From MED-G105 sp038522945 (GTDB lineage: Bacteria; Pseudomonadota; Alphaproteobacteria; Caulobacterales; Parvularculaceae), in the NCBI GenBank assembly GCA_038522945.1, contig JBCBJV010000001.1:186001-250000 (forward strand): DNA of 64,000 bases, written 5' to 3'. How positions within the stretch are numbered: position 1 is the stretch's first letter; the number at the start of each line of letters is the position of its first letter. Shown one piece after another: positions 8,217 to 16,366 of this stretch. The notes below the pieces were generated by a model. It did no database searches. It was given only the letters and a program-made list of their open reading frames with translations, and was not told the DNA's origin. The translations under genes and the position numbers were made by a program.

Positions 8217-8453
8217 AATTCAAAAATAGTCCTTGGGCGGGACCTAATGCAGCGCAAAACTATGACGATTGAATGACAGTTTTTTACGCCGTGTTTCGAA
8301 TTATTTCAATGCGGCAGACCTCGGAAAGTTTTTGGCAGCCGGCCCAAGTCGCAGGAGCGAAGGCCATGTGTCCCGCCGAACTCGGCCACATGCTTACTCA
8401 AGTCGCGCTCGTTCGACCTTATCATGACGGAACAATGCTGGTTGAACGAGGGT

Positions 8454-8657
8454 AAAAAAAATCGCCTGCCGGGGGAGAGAGAAACCGGCAGGCGATCTGA
8501 TATCGGCGCTGATGGCCGCCCCGCTTTGCGCGGTTTTCTGGCTAACTCGGTAAAAAGAAACGCATTTCAGCCGAATTAGAGAGCGACGAGATGAGGTTTG
8601 GCGCGGGGGAGAGAGAGCGCCGCCCCCCATCTCGTCTTGCCCAGGTCGCCCCGGAAC
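8454..8657 (-). ncRNA. Candidate small RNA B, similarly built to A
   Basis: Minus strand: starts near GTTCCGGGG (8657), then a hairpin with outer arms GACGAGATG/CATCTCGTC (8585-8593, 8628-8636) and inner stem GGCGC/GCGCC (8600-8621) carrying loop UCUCUCUCCCCC, a linker with AUGCGUUUC, and a perfect 12-bp terminator stem (8461-8496) with loop UUUCUCUCUCCC, followed by seven to eight T residues (8454-8461). The inner stem, loops, spacing of about 100 nt and 5' GUUCCG element match candidate A, 435 bases away. It lies 230 bases after nusG and could also be released from a nusG 3' UTR. The 5' end is approximate. Confidence 0.62.
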
Positions 8658-8830
8658 ATCCTCTGAGTACTGACGCCTCAAGATCAATCCGAAGCGAATT
8701 GATGACAGAAATATGGCACCCCTTCACGTAATTGTATCATTTGTTACTAATTGTAAGTGACGCAACCGTGCGACTGAAAACGGCTAAGAAGTGGGATGCT
8801 GTCCAGGATGAACCGACACATTTAAGCTGA

Positions 8831-8849
8831 CGCCCGAAAGTATCGGGCG
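8831..8849. repeat. Short perfect stem-loop after nusG
   Basis: CGCCCGA (8831-8837) and TCGGGCG (8843-8849) pair perfectly around AAGTA, 42 bases after the nusG stop. It lacks a T-run on the minus strand, so it is either a weak or Rho-assisted 3' end or a processing site between nusG and sRNA candidate B. Confidence 0.4.
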
Positions 8850-8890
8850 CATGTAAAATTGGCTTTAAGCCCGGGGTCGATCGGATCCGA

Positions 8891-9424
8891 TCAAGTTTCT
8901 TTTTCGACCTGAGTAAACTCCAGCTCGACCGGTGTCGCCCGTCCGAAAATCGACACCGCAACTTTGACCCGCTGATTTTCTTCATCTACGCCTTCAACAA
9001 CGCCGGAAAAGGACGCAAACGGTCCATCGGTCACCCGAACACTTTCACCAATCTCAAAGGTGATGGTCGATTTCGGCCGCTCGACACTGTCCTCCATGAC
9101 GCCCCGGATTTGGTCGACTTCTTTTTGGCTCACTGGCAAAGGCTTTTTGCCTGTTCCCAAGAACCCGGTAACTTTCGGGGTGTCATTGATGAGGTGATAG
9201 GTATTGTCGTTCAGGACCATTTTCACCAGGACATAACCTGGGAAGAAGCGCCGCTCGGTATTGATCTTCCGTCCACGACGGACCTCGACCACGTCTTCAG
9301 TGGGAACGAAGACCTCTTCAATATGGTCTTCAAGGCCTTTTTCAGCGGCAGCCGCTTTGATTGCTTCGGCCACTTTCTTTTCAAAGTTCGAATAGGCGTG
9401 AACGATGTACCATTTATGATCCAT
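8891..9424 (-). CDS. nusG: Transcription termination/antitermination factor NusG
   Basis: NusG binds the RNA polymerase clamp, increases processivity, and couples polymerase to Rho or the ribosome. The 177-residue product has the NGN domain (KWYIVHAYSNFEKKVAEAI; RRFFPGYVLVKM) and a C-terminal KOW domain (GESVRVTDGPFASFSGVVEGVD) as in all bacterial NusG. It lies 80 bases downstream of secE in the expected order. Normally rplK follows within about 100 bases; here 1.4 kb intervene. Confidence 0.97.
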   Translation of the reverse strand: MDHKWYIVHAYSNFEKKVAEAIKAAAAEKGLEDHIEEVFVPTEDVVEVRRGRKINTERRFFPGYVLVKMVLNDNTYHLINDTPKVTGFLGTGKKPLPVSQKEVDQIRGVMEDSVERPKSTITFEIGESVRVTDGPFASFSGVVEGVDEENQRVKVAVSIFGRATPVELEFTQVEKET

Positions 9425-9504
9425 GGGTCTGTGTTCCTTATAATTGCTCAGACGAAGCAGCGATCACCGCCCACCAAGCGTATGGGCCAGCGCCCAATGG
9501 CACG

Positions 9505-9846
9505 TTAAATGTCCCGCGACACACAATCGATCGGCAGCACGGTACACACCGCAGTCCGCAACCCCCAATCGACAAAGAAAAAGAAGATCGCCATGACCGC
9601 CACCATGATCAGCACCATGACGGTTGAAATCAGCGTCTCATTTCGCGTTGTCCAGGTGACTTTAGCCGTCTCATTGCGAACCTGCTGAAGGAACTCCAAG
9701 GGAGATGCTGACTTCTTCTTGCGACCCTGCTCTTCAGCTTTGGCGTCAAGGGTTTTCTGGCCCTCGCCAGCAGGCTTCGGACCAGCAGACTTGGACGCGG
9801 CTTTAGACTTTGCTTTCGACGCACCAGCGGACTTCGACTTTGCCAT
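9505..9846 (-). CDS. secE: Preprotein translocase subunit SecE
   Basis: SecE clamps SecY in the SecYEG channel. The product is 113 residues with a Lys/Ala/Ser-rich cytoplasmic extension (1-48), then the conserved amphipathic helix and membrane helix: FLQQVRNETAKVTWTTRNE followed by TLISTVMVLIMVAVMAIFFFFVDW. The single-helix form is normal for alphaproteobacteria. The short tail after the membrane helix has two Cys (about residues 101 and 108), which is unremarkable but slightly long. A GGAGCGC/GCGCTCC hairpin (9865-9883) lies just before the start. Confidence 0.95.
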   Translation of the reverse strand: MAKSKSAGASKAKSKAASKSAGPKPAGEGQKTLDAKAEEQGRKKKSASPLEFLQQVRNETAKVTWTTRNETLISTVMVLIMVAVMAIFFFFVDWGLRTAVCTVLPIDCVSRDI

Positions 9847-10194
9847 AGGACTCTTGTGCCTTTCGGAGCGCTTATCGCGCTCCCCAATGGTTATCTTGAA
9901 GATCAGCTAGACCTCGATTGAGCATCCTGGGGGATGTTAGGAGGTCTCACTCATTTTCAGGGATGCAGGGTAGATAGCGCTTTTGGCCAAGAGGTCAAGA
10001 CGGTGCCCGCAATATCAGGCACCCGCTGCTGCTCAGTGCACCGGGCTGTCAGCCCCTGAAGCAGTGGGCGCTGGGCCACAGAGCGATACGAAAACAGGGA
10101 CCTCAATTTGCTGGGCTCTAAGTTGACCGCGCGAATACCTCAAGTTCGTTATTGAAGTTATTACCGGGCCCGACTACACAAGTAGCTCGGCCTT
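9847..10194. promoter_or_regulatory. Divergent intergenic region between secE and tRNA-Trp
   Basis: This 348-base gap must hold promoters for secE (minus) and the tRNA (plus). On the plus strand TTGACC (10123-10128) followed after 17 bases by TCGTTA (10146-10151) is a possible tRNA promoter, about 45 bases before the mature 5' end. I see no convincing secE promoter and no gene. Confidence 0.35.
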
Positions 10195-10270
10195 AGGGGT
10201 ATAGCTCAGTTGGTAGAGCATCGGTCTCCAAAACCGAGGGTCGCGGGTTCGAATCCTGCTGCCCCTGCCA
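10195..10270 (+). tRNA. tRNA-Trp (anticodon CCA)
   Basis: The 76-nt cloverleaf is complete: acceptor AGGGGTA with TGCCCCT (one G-U), D-arm GCTCAGTTGGTAGAGC, anticodon stem TCGGT/ACCGA with loop CTCCAAA giving CCA, T-arm with GGTTCGAATCC, and an encoded 3' GCCA. It is on the opposite strand to secE; in many alphaproteobacteria tRNA-Trp is co-directional and just upstream of secE. Confidence 0.97.
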
Positions 10271-10304
10271 GGCCGCCATCAAGACCATAATGAAACTCAG
10301 CTTG

Positions 10305-11273
10305 TCAGTCGGAGACGACGTCGTCACCGTTATAGACGGTACCGCCGCCTTTATGGGTCAAGCGGCCTCGGATCCTGTCCAGATGCACTTCGCTCGAGCC
10401 GAATAGTCTGAGGTCCGGATTATTTGCCGTTCCCTGAAAATAGATCGCGCCGGAGCCATCGATCGTCGCCTTTAAAGGATCGGCCTTTCCGGCCTGGACG
10501 GCGACTTCACCTGACCCTGCGATCCGCACGGTGACCGGCCCGTCCGCCCGGCTTGACCGCACAAAACCTGACCCTGCAATGGAAACATCCAGCATGCCGT
10601 CAATTGCTCCGAGGGCTACATCGCCCGGGCCCGCGATATCAATATCGGCCATAGCGGCTTTACCGGCGCGAACCGCAGCGGCGCCCGAGACATCTAATTC
10701 AAGCATGCCGCCGATATCGCCCATAACAAACCGGCTGCCATCAATCACACCGACAACCGCCTCACCGAGGCTTCCGGTTTCTCCGTAAACGTAGCAAGAT
10801 TGCAGATTCAGCGACCCATCGAGACGCTCCATTTCAAGACGGATACGCGCGTCCGCAAACGTCACATCGGTCCGGCGTGGCATGGTCACTTCGATGACTG
10901 GATAATCCGCGAAGAAGGCATCGCCGAGCGTTTCTTCTCTGGGCTGTGTGCGATCTTTGCGTAAATTAGCTGTCCGCCGGATCCGCTGGTCACAGCAGTC
11001 CCGGTTTTCATCGTCCTGCCATTTCACGCCCTGGACAATGACCGTGTCGCCCATATGGAGCACACTCACTTCGCTGTAGACCTTGCCCTGGCGAACCACC
11101 ACGTCGATGGCATCGCCTTCATTCGTGGTCACCCGCACGTCAGCAGTCACGTCCAAAAATGAGATTTTGTCGGCATCAAACCGCGCCGCAAACGCAACTG
11201 ACGTCAGCGCTAATGAGGCGGCGATCAGCGCGAGCGCTGTCGTTGCTATTCTTCTTGCGGTCGTCAACTCCAT
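10305..11273 (-). CDS. Secreted DUF2807-type (auto-transporter adhesin head GIN-like) protein
   Basis: The 322-residue product opens with a signal peptide (ARRIATTALALIAASLALTS, cleavage near AFA-A at 29-30), so it is exported. From about residue 150 it consists of short repeating beta strands of the pattern D-[LIV]-x-G-x-[AG]-x-[AV] (for example LDVSGAAAV, IDIAGPGDV, VSIAGSGFV, VRIAGSGEV, ATIDGSGAI), the right-handed solenoid typical of DUF2807 proteins. Two adjacent Cys (about residues 93-94) lie in a charged N-terminal insertion. Function in this family is unsettled; adhesion or envelope roles are proposed. It ends convergently 35 bases from tRNA-Trp and starts 197 bases after ccmI, alone as a transcript. 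Confidence 0.75.
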   Translation of the reverse strand: MELTTARRIATTALALIAASLALTSVAFAARFDADKISFLDVTADVRVTTNEGDAIDVVVRQGKVYSEVSVLHMGDTVIVQGVKWQDDENRDCCDQRIRRTANLRKDRTQPREETLGDAFFADYPVIEVTMPRRTDVTFADARIRLEMERLDGSLNLQSCYVYGETGSLGEAVVGVIDGSRFVMGDIGGMLELDVSGAAAVRAGKAAMADIDIAGPGDVALGAIDGMLDVSIAGSGFVRSSRADGPVTVRIAGSGEVAVQAGKADPLKATIDGSGAIYFQGTANNPDLRLFGSSEVHLDRIRGRLTHKGGGTVYNGDDVVSD

Positions 11274-11469
11274 GGCCAGACCCCATTCAAACAGGACGAC
11301 TTGAACCTATCAGGGAACAACGGCGATGGCGAGAATACCTCAGATTGTCCCCATTTGTCGCCTAGCCTTGCAAACAGCGCGCCGGATGGGGTTTGCGCAG
11401 CCCATTGACCTCTAGGACAGACGCAAATCACCGATCAAAGATGAGTCCTGACCTGAGCCCCATGGGTCC

Positions 11470-12222
11470 TCAGGGCCCGTCACTCTTTGGCTCCGAGGTG
11501 TTTTCATCAGGCAGCGAGGCTTCTTGCGTCTGAGCAATCAATGCGTCGAGCACACCCGATAATGGAGCTTCGCTTGGCAGGTCAGCTCTGAGAGGCTGCC
11601 AAACCGACAAGGCGGCTTCTTTTTCTCCCCGGCGCAGCAGCGCGCCGCCTCGGTAAAAGCGCGAAAACGGATCGCCCGGGGCGCGCGCTTCAATTTCGTC
11701 GAGTGCTTTCAGAAACCCATCACTCCCCGGAAAAATTCCTTCTGGTGACTGGGCTATGAATACGCCCGCATAGTTCCGCCAGTCGTCGGCGCTGCCTTCT
11801 ACAAGCTCAAATAGCTTGCCGAAACTTTCAAAGCTGTCGTCGTAGCGGCCAAGGACTGTCTGGCTCCTTGCGAGCATGCGCCATCCTTCAATGTCGGTTG
11901 GGTTCTCCGATAGACGGGTTTCCAAAGAGGCCACCATTGTCTTGATCATTGCGCCTCTTTCGTCGGGCGACATGGCAGCAATCTCACCGGGATCGGCCGT
12001 CAGCGGACCGACTGGGTCGGATTCTAATGGTTTGATCGCAGCAGGTGTACCTACCTCAATGTAAAGCAGACCCGTCATGATGGGTACCAACGCCAGAAAT
12101 CCGAGAGCGGACAATCTCCCCCAGCGGCTGGCTGCATCGTTGCCAGATGACAATAATGGGCGACCAAGGACGACCATCAGGATTAGACAGGCAAGAAACC
12201 CCAAGAGACCAAAGTTGAGCAT
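11470..12222 (-). CDS. ccmI: Cytochrome c maturation protein CcmI (CycH-type)
   Basis: CcmI chaperones apocytochrome c to the CcmFH haem lyase. The 250-residue product has two membrane segments (about 4-22 and 36-57), as in CcmI-1, then a periplasmic TPR region with WRMLARSQTVLGRYDDSFESF and FSRFYRGGALLRRGEKEAAL. Its start overlaps the ccmH stop by one base (TAATG), so it is translationally coupled and last in ccmFGHI. At 250 residues it is shorter than many CcmI proteins, which often carry a longer C-terminal domain. Confidence 0.88.
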   Translation of the reverse strand: MLNFGLLGFLACLILMVVLGRPLLSSGNDAASRWGRLSALGFLALVPIMTGLLYIEVGTPAAIKPLESDPVGPLTADPGEIAAMSPDERGAMIKTMVASLETRLSENPTDIEGWRMLARSQTVLGRYDDSFESFGKLFELVEGSADDWRNYAGVFIAQSPEGIFPGSDGFLKALDEIEARAPGDPFSRFYRGGALLRRGEKEAALSVWQPLRADLPSEAPLSGVLDALIAQTQEASLPDENTSEPKSDGP

Positions 12223-12749
12223 TACGGGGTCTGCCGATCTTCATTGTCGTCGCGCTCAGCGATTGCATCGGTCTCAATGTCTTCTGGATTCAAAGGCTCT
12301 AGGGTCGTCACAGCCCTCGACTTGGCCCCTCTTAAGGTCAGCAATAAGACCGACAATGAGGTGAGAAAAAGAAAGAGCGGCATACCCCACAAAAGATACG
12401 TCGACGGTCCAACCCGCGGCTTCAGGAGGACATAGTCTCCATAGCGTGCAACCACATAGTCAACGACCTCCTCATTAGTATCGCCAGCTACGATCCGTTC
12501 TCGGACAAGTAAACGGAGGTCCTTTGCTAAAGGCGCATTGGAATCATCGATGCTTTGACTTTGGCACACAACGCACCGCAGCACGCTACCCACTTCCCGC
12601 GCGCGGGCCTCCAATGCAGGGTCTTCCAGTACTTCGTCAGGCTCAACGGCGATGGCGGACGGAAACGCAAACGCGATGCTCAACACAGCTGAGAGCACCG
12701 CAAATACGCTTTGCAGTAAGCGACGCTGTATCCCTTGCCGACGCTTCAT
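12222..12749 (-). CDS. ccmH: Cytochrome c maturation protein CcmH (CycL-type thiol-disulfide protein)
   Basis: CcmH reduces the CXXCH haem-binding cysteines of apocytochrome c and partners CcmF. The 175-residue product has a signal peptide (to about residue 34), the family motif LRCVVCQSQSIDDSNAPLA (Cys59, Cys62), the RYGDYVLLKPR segment and one C-terminal membrane helix (WGMPLFLFLTSLSVLLL). The start follows the ccmG stop directly. Confidence 0.95.
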   Translation of the reverse strand: MKRRQGIQRRLLQSVFAVLSAVLSIAFAFPSAIAVEPDEVLEDPALEARAREVGSVLRCVVCQSQSIDDSNAPLAKDLRLLVRERIVAGDTNEEVVDYVVARYGDYVLLKPRVGPSTYLLWGMPLFLFLTSLSVLLLTLRGAKSRAVTTLEPLNPEDIETDAIAERDDNEDRQTP

Positions 12750-13355
12750 CTACCTTATTTCTCCGGCTGCCGCCGCCTGTTGCCGAGCATCTTGGCCGAG
12801 TTTTAGCCCCGCTTCTGGGCCAGACTTTTGTAAGTCGCGCACCATCGGACCCAAGACATTTTCCCAATCGTCAACTGAGATCGGACCCACATGTTTGTGG
12901 CGAATATTGCCTTTTGAATCCACAACAAAAGTTTCAGGTGCGCCGCTGACCCCAAAGTCGATGGCGACCCGGCCCGCGGCGTCATCTCCAACCTTCGTGT
13001 AAGGGTTTCCGTGGCGTTGCAGCCACGCCGTGCCGGCACCAGCCTTATCTTTCCAGTCGATTCCAAAGATCGGCACGGTGCCCTCCCTGGCAATCTCCAT
13101 CAACACGGGATGTTCCACTGTGCATGCGATGCACCAGGACCCGAAGACATTCACAAGGGAAACAGTGCCCTTTAGATCCTCAGATGACAGACCTTCTGTC
13201 TGCCCCTCAATCGGCGCCAAATCGAACTCCGGTGCAGGTCGGTCAATCAACATGGACGGTAGATAGGACGGATCACGCCCGAGCCCAACCATGAAGACGC
13301 CCGCAAGCCCCAGGAACAACAATACAGGGATCAAAAAGATCAATCGCTTATTCAT
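12750..13355 (-). CDS. ccmG: Cytochrome c maturation thioredoxin-like protein CcmG/DsbE
   Basis: A membrane-anchored periplasmic thioredoxin that keeps apocytochrome or CcmH thiols reduced. The 201-residue protein has an N-terminal anchor helix (4-24), the redox motif GSWCIACTVEHP (Cys75, Cys78), the GIDWKDKAGAGTAWL segment and the cis-Pro loop GVSGAPETFVVD typical of DsbE. The ATG overlaps the ccmF stop by four bases (ATGA). The C-terminal ~25 residues (GLKLGQDARQQAAAAGE) are a short polar tail. Confidence 0.96.
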   Translation of the reverse strand: MNKRLIFLIPVLLFLGLAGVFMVGLGRDPSYLPSMLIDRPAPEFDLAPIEGQTEGLSSEDLKGTVSLVNVFGSWCIACTVEHPVLMEIAREGTVPIFGIDWKDKAGAGTAWLQRHGNPYTKVGDDAAGRVAIDFGVSGAPETFVVDSKGNIRHKHVGPISVDDWENVLGPMVRDLQKSGPEAGLKLGQDARQQAAAAGEIR

Positions 13356-14107
13356 GAGACAGCCGCACGTGAAACCTGCCCGGCGCGTTTAGCAGGGGTA
13401 TCAGTCTTCGTCTTTCGGCGGACCGGCTGTCCATTCGGCCAGGCACTCACTATGCCGCCAAGGGCCATGATCCCGGCGCCAATCCACATCCAAATGGTCA
13501 ACGGATGGTGCCAGGCTTTAATTACATAGCCGCGCTCGGGATTGTAATCACCAAGAGTGAAATAGAGATCGCCAGCCGCGCTGGTCCAAATCCCCGCCTC
13601 GGTGGTCTGCATACCCCGTACCGGGTAAAACCGTTTTTCTGCAGCGACCTGTTTCACGGTGCGCCCATCATTCTGAATATCAAAATGCGCAGTTTGCTTG
13701 CGATAATTCGGGCCGATTCCGTCTTCTACGCGGGTCAGCACAGCCTCGTGGCCACCGATAGAAATCGTATCACCAGGCTGAGCGTAGACAAATACGTCCG
13801 ACTTCCACGCGCCGACGCCAACAACCCCGAGCGCCACAATCCCAAGACCGATATGGGCAAGGCTCATCCCGATCATGCTTCGGGGTAGGCTCGTTAACCG
13901 TCCGAGCGCACCTGAAGTCGTGGCTTTACGCGCTTGACTAAATCTGTACCCGTCGCGGCCACCGCCCACACGGCAAGCGCTGCCGTCATAAGGGAGACGA
14001 TTGTCTTCGGGCTGACAAGCCAAGCTGCAATCGCCAGCCCACCCAACGCCGCCAATGCCGCGGGCCAGATGCGCTGGAAGGATGCCACCGTGTCGCCTTT
14101 CCGCCAA
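13352..14107 (-). CDS. ccmF: CcmF C-terminal part, in a shifted frame
   Basis: From about residue 64 (TTSGALGRLTSLPRS) this frame is clear CcmF C-terminus: IGMSLAHIGLGIVALGVVG, the periplasmic SIGGHEAVLTRVEDGIGPNY domain, EKRFYPVRGMQTTEAGI and the last membrane helices ending in VSAWPNGQPVRRK. The first ~60 residues are the wrong-frame reading of the upstream part and are not CcmF. Joining it to the upstream part needs a -1 shift at about 13900-13945. It is most likely the true 3' end of ccmF, split by a base deletion in the strain or in the assembly. Confidence 0.8.
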   Translation of the reverse strand: MAERRHGGILPAHLARGIGGVGWAGDCSLACQPEDNRLPYDGSACRVGGGRDGYRFSQARKATTSGALGRLTSLPRSMIGMSLAHIGLGIVALGVVGVGAWKSDVFVYAQPGDTISIGGHEAVLTRVEDGIGPNYRKQTAHFDIQNDGRTVKQVAAEKRFYPVRGMQTTEAGIWTSAAGDLYFTLGDYNPERGYVIKAWHHPLTIWMWIGAGIMALGGIVSAWPNGQPVRRKTKTDTPAKRAGQVSRAAVS

Positions 14108-15339
14108 GCCATTGCGGTTGCGATCGGCGCGACCAACAAAGTAGCCATAGCAAACGGCGCAAAGACAATATTGAAATAGGGCGCCCCGACGGAGAGCTTT
14201 TCGCCGGTCGCGATCTCCGCAAAGAGGGGATAAAATGTTCCCACAAAGACGGTCGCGCAGGCGACGGTCACGACGATATTGTTGAAGAGGATCCCCCCTT
14301 CCCGGCTCACCAGTTGGAACTTGGCATCACTCACTAAGGCCGGTGCCCGCACCGCAAAGAGCGTGAGCGCGCCGCCAACAGCGACCGCGAGAATAGCAAG
14401 AATGAAAACACCACGTGTTGGGTCGACGGCAAAAGCATGTACCGATGTCAAAATGCCAGAGCGCACGAGGAACGTACCAACGAGGCTCAAGGAAAAGGTC
14501 AGAATGGCAAGAAATGCGGTCCACGATTTGAACGCGCCGCGCACGGATAAGACCCGGACGGAGTGAATAAGCGCAGCGCCCGCGAGCCAAGGCATGAAGG
14601 ACGCATTTTCGACGGGATCCCAAGCCCAGAACCCACCCCAGCCGAGCTCGTAATATGCCCACCAGCTGCCAAGCCCAATCCCGATTGTGAGAAACACCCA
14701 TGCCCAGAGCGCGTAGGGGCGCACAGCCCGTCCCCAGGCCTGATCGATCCGCCCCTCAAGGAGGCCGGCCGCAGCAAATGCAAACACAATGGAGAAGCCC
14801 ACATAGCCAAGATACAGAAATGGCGGATGGATCGCGAGGCCAGGGTCCTGCAGCAACGGATTCAGATCCTGACCATCAGGCGGCGCAGGCAGTAACCGCT
14901 CAAACGGGTTTGACGTAAAGATCAAGAACGCAAGGAATGCCAATGCGATCATCGCCTGGATCGACAGTGTGCGGGCAGCAAGTGCTTCCGGCAACGTCCG
15001 ATCGAGCGCTACAGCGCCCCCAAACCCTGCAAGGATCAGGATCCAAAGCAACATGGACCCCTCGTGGTTTCCCCAGACCCCGGACAATTTGTAGACGAAC
15101 GGTTTCGCCGTGTGACTGTTCTCAAAAACGTTGAGGACCGAAAAATCCGACGTACCGTGGGCGACGGTCAACACCGCAAAAGCCGCCACAACGCAAAGAA
15201 GCTGCACGAGAGCCGCCGACCGGGCCACCGCGGTTAATGCGCCGTCGCCTGTTGCTGCCCCAATCAGTGGAAACACCGCCTGAAACGCTGCTGCAAAAAG
15301 CGTCAAAAGAAGAAAAATCTGTCCGAACTCTGAAATCAT
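13894..15339 (-). CDS. ccmF: Haem lyase CcmF, N-terminal 481 residues (ends at a frameshift)
   Basis: CcmF is the large membrane haem lyase that attaches haem to apocytochrome c. This part has multiple membrane helices, the PPFLYLGYVGFSIVFAFA helix and the WWD haem-handling motif GGFWAWDPVENASFMPWL, all standard. The frame ends early with VKPRLQVRSDG; homologues go on for about 180 residues, which are present in the -1 frame (see 13352-14107). Fused, the protein would be about 662 residues, the normal CcmF length. No obvious slippery heptamer is present at the junction. It starts 135 bases from ccmD, divergently. Confidence 0.9.
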   Translation of the reverse strand: MISEFGQIFLLLTLFAAAFQAVFPLIGAATGDGALTAVARSAALVQLLCVVAAFAVLTVAHGTSDFSVLNVFENSHTAKPFVYKLSGVWGNHEGSMLLWILILAGFGGAVALDRTLPEALAARTLSIQAMIALAFLAFLIFTSNPFERLLPAPPDGQDLNPLLQDPGLAIHPPFLYLGYVGFSIVFAFAAAGLLEGRIDQAWGRAVRPYALWAWVFLTIGIGLGSWWAYYELGWGGFWAWDPVENASFMPWLAGAALIHSVRVLSVRGAFKSWTAFLAILTFSLSLVGTFLVRSGILTSVHAFAVDPTRGVFILAILAVAVGGALTLFAVRAPALVSDAKFQLVSREGGILFNNIVVTVACATVFVGTFYPLFAEIATGEKLSVGAPYFNIVFAPFAMATLLVAPIATAMAWRKGDTVASFQRIWPAALAALGGLAIAAWLVSPKTIVSLMTAALAVWAVAATGTDLVKRVKPRLQVRSDG

Positions 15340-15474
15340 TTAGGTATTATAAGTGTCGTGCCCCTGGAAAGTGAGGCCACGCAGCGCCAGCGCGACGATT
15401 TTTCCGGTTACCCACGTTTTCGCTTCCTTCGTCCACCGATTGGCCTTCCTTGAAAATGCTTGTAACGACATTCT

Positions 15475-15702
15475 ATGGCTGAGTTTTTCAAGATGGGTGG
15501 CTATGCCGGATATATCTGGCCGGCCTACGGCGTCACTGCTGTCCTATTGGGCATGCTTGTGTTCGCTATTCTGCGGCGCACACGGCAGCGGTTGCAGGCG
15601 CTCGACGCACAAGAGGCGGCATCGCGTCCAAAAACGAATAGCCCAAACAAAGATCCGGAAGCATCGGGCCAATTAGGCGACACCGAGCCTGCCTCCGAAT
15701 GA
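15475..15702 (+). CDS. ccmD: Haem exporter protein CcmD
   Basis: CcmD is a small membrane protein needed to release holo-CcmE from the CcmABC complex. The 75 residues start MAEFFKMGGYAGYIWPAYG, the hallmark GGY-(A)-x-Y-(V/I)-WPAYG sequence, followed by one membrane helix and a basic segment (RRTRQRLQAL). The acidic, polar 30-residue tail is longer than usual. It is first in this operon and its stop overlaps the ccmA start, whereas ccmD usually follows ccmC. Confidence 0.88.
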   Translation: MAEFFKMGGYAGYIWPAYGVTAVLLGMLVFAILRRTRQRLQALDAQEAASRPKTNSPNKDPEASGQLGDTEPASE

Positions 15703-16364
15703 CCGCTAGATCGATGACCCCCGGCATTCTCTCTTCCAATTCGATAATTCCCTGCGCAATGACCGTGGACCAACTCGCCGGCGGACGCGCTGGGACGCTC
15801 GTTTTCGCAGGGATTTCGTTCACGCTGGCACCAGGGGAAGCGATTGTGCTGCGCGGGGCCAATGGCTGTGGCAAATCCACCTTGCTGCGCACCCTCGCTG
15901 GATTACTTCGCCCGTTTGACGGCCAAATAAATTTCTCACCACAGACGACTGAAGGGAACCTCGAAATCCCAGCGCAAATGACGGTTTTGGTGGGCCACAC
16001 CAACGGCCTCAAAGCGACCATGACTGTGCGCGAGAGCATCAACTACTGGATGCGCCTGTACGAGGCAGCTGAGGGTGCTGACAAACAAGCGATCGACCGC
16101 CTCCGGCTCGGCGATTTGCTCAGCCGACGCACTTCGACCCTTTCTGCAGGTCAGAAACGTCGTTTGGGGTTGTCGAGGCTACTGATCTGTAACCGCCCGA
16201 TCTGGCTCATGGATGAGCCCACAAGCTCTCTCGATACGGCCACGTCCACAATGGTCCTCGACATGATGGACACCCACCTCGATGCGGGCGGGGCTATTGT
16301 GGCGGCCACCCATGAGCCTCTCGAGCTCGCTCGAGCCGAGAAGTTTGTCCTAGAGGCAGCTTAG
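15699..16364 (+). CDS. ccmA: Haem exporter ATP-binding protein CcmA
   Basis: The ATPase of the CcmABCD complex that drives release of haem-loaded CcmE. The 221 residues contain Walker A GANGCGKST (53-61), the ABC signature LSAGQKRRLGLSRLL, Walker B IWLMDEPTSSLD and an H-loop ATHEP. The ATG at 15699 overlaps the ccmD stop (ATGA); an inner ATG at 15759 (MTVDQLAGG) would give the more usual 201-residue length and cannot be excluded. Confidence 0.94.
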   Translation: MTARSMTPGILSSNSIIPCAMTVDQLAGGRAGTLVFAGISFTLAPGEAIVLRGANGCGKSTLLRTLAGLLRPFDGQINFSPQTTEGNLEIPAQMTVLVGHTNGLKATMTVRESINYWMRLYEAAEGADKQAIDRLRLGDLLSRRTSTLSAGQKRRLGLSRLLICNRPIWLMDEPTSSLDTATSTMVLDMMDTHLDAGGAIVAATHEPLELARAEKFVLEAA

Positions 16365-16366
16365 CA

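Noticed and set aside
7785..8455. Short plus-strand reading frames across the nusG-rplK gap
   Set aside because: They lack ribosome-binding sites, have no recognisable protein features, and cover the sRNA hairpins.
13894..13960. Programmed -1 frameshift in ccmF
   Set aside because: No slippery heptamer or following stable stem is seen; an indel or sequencing error is more likely.
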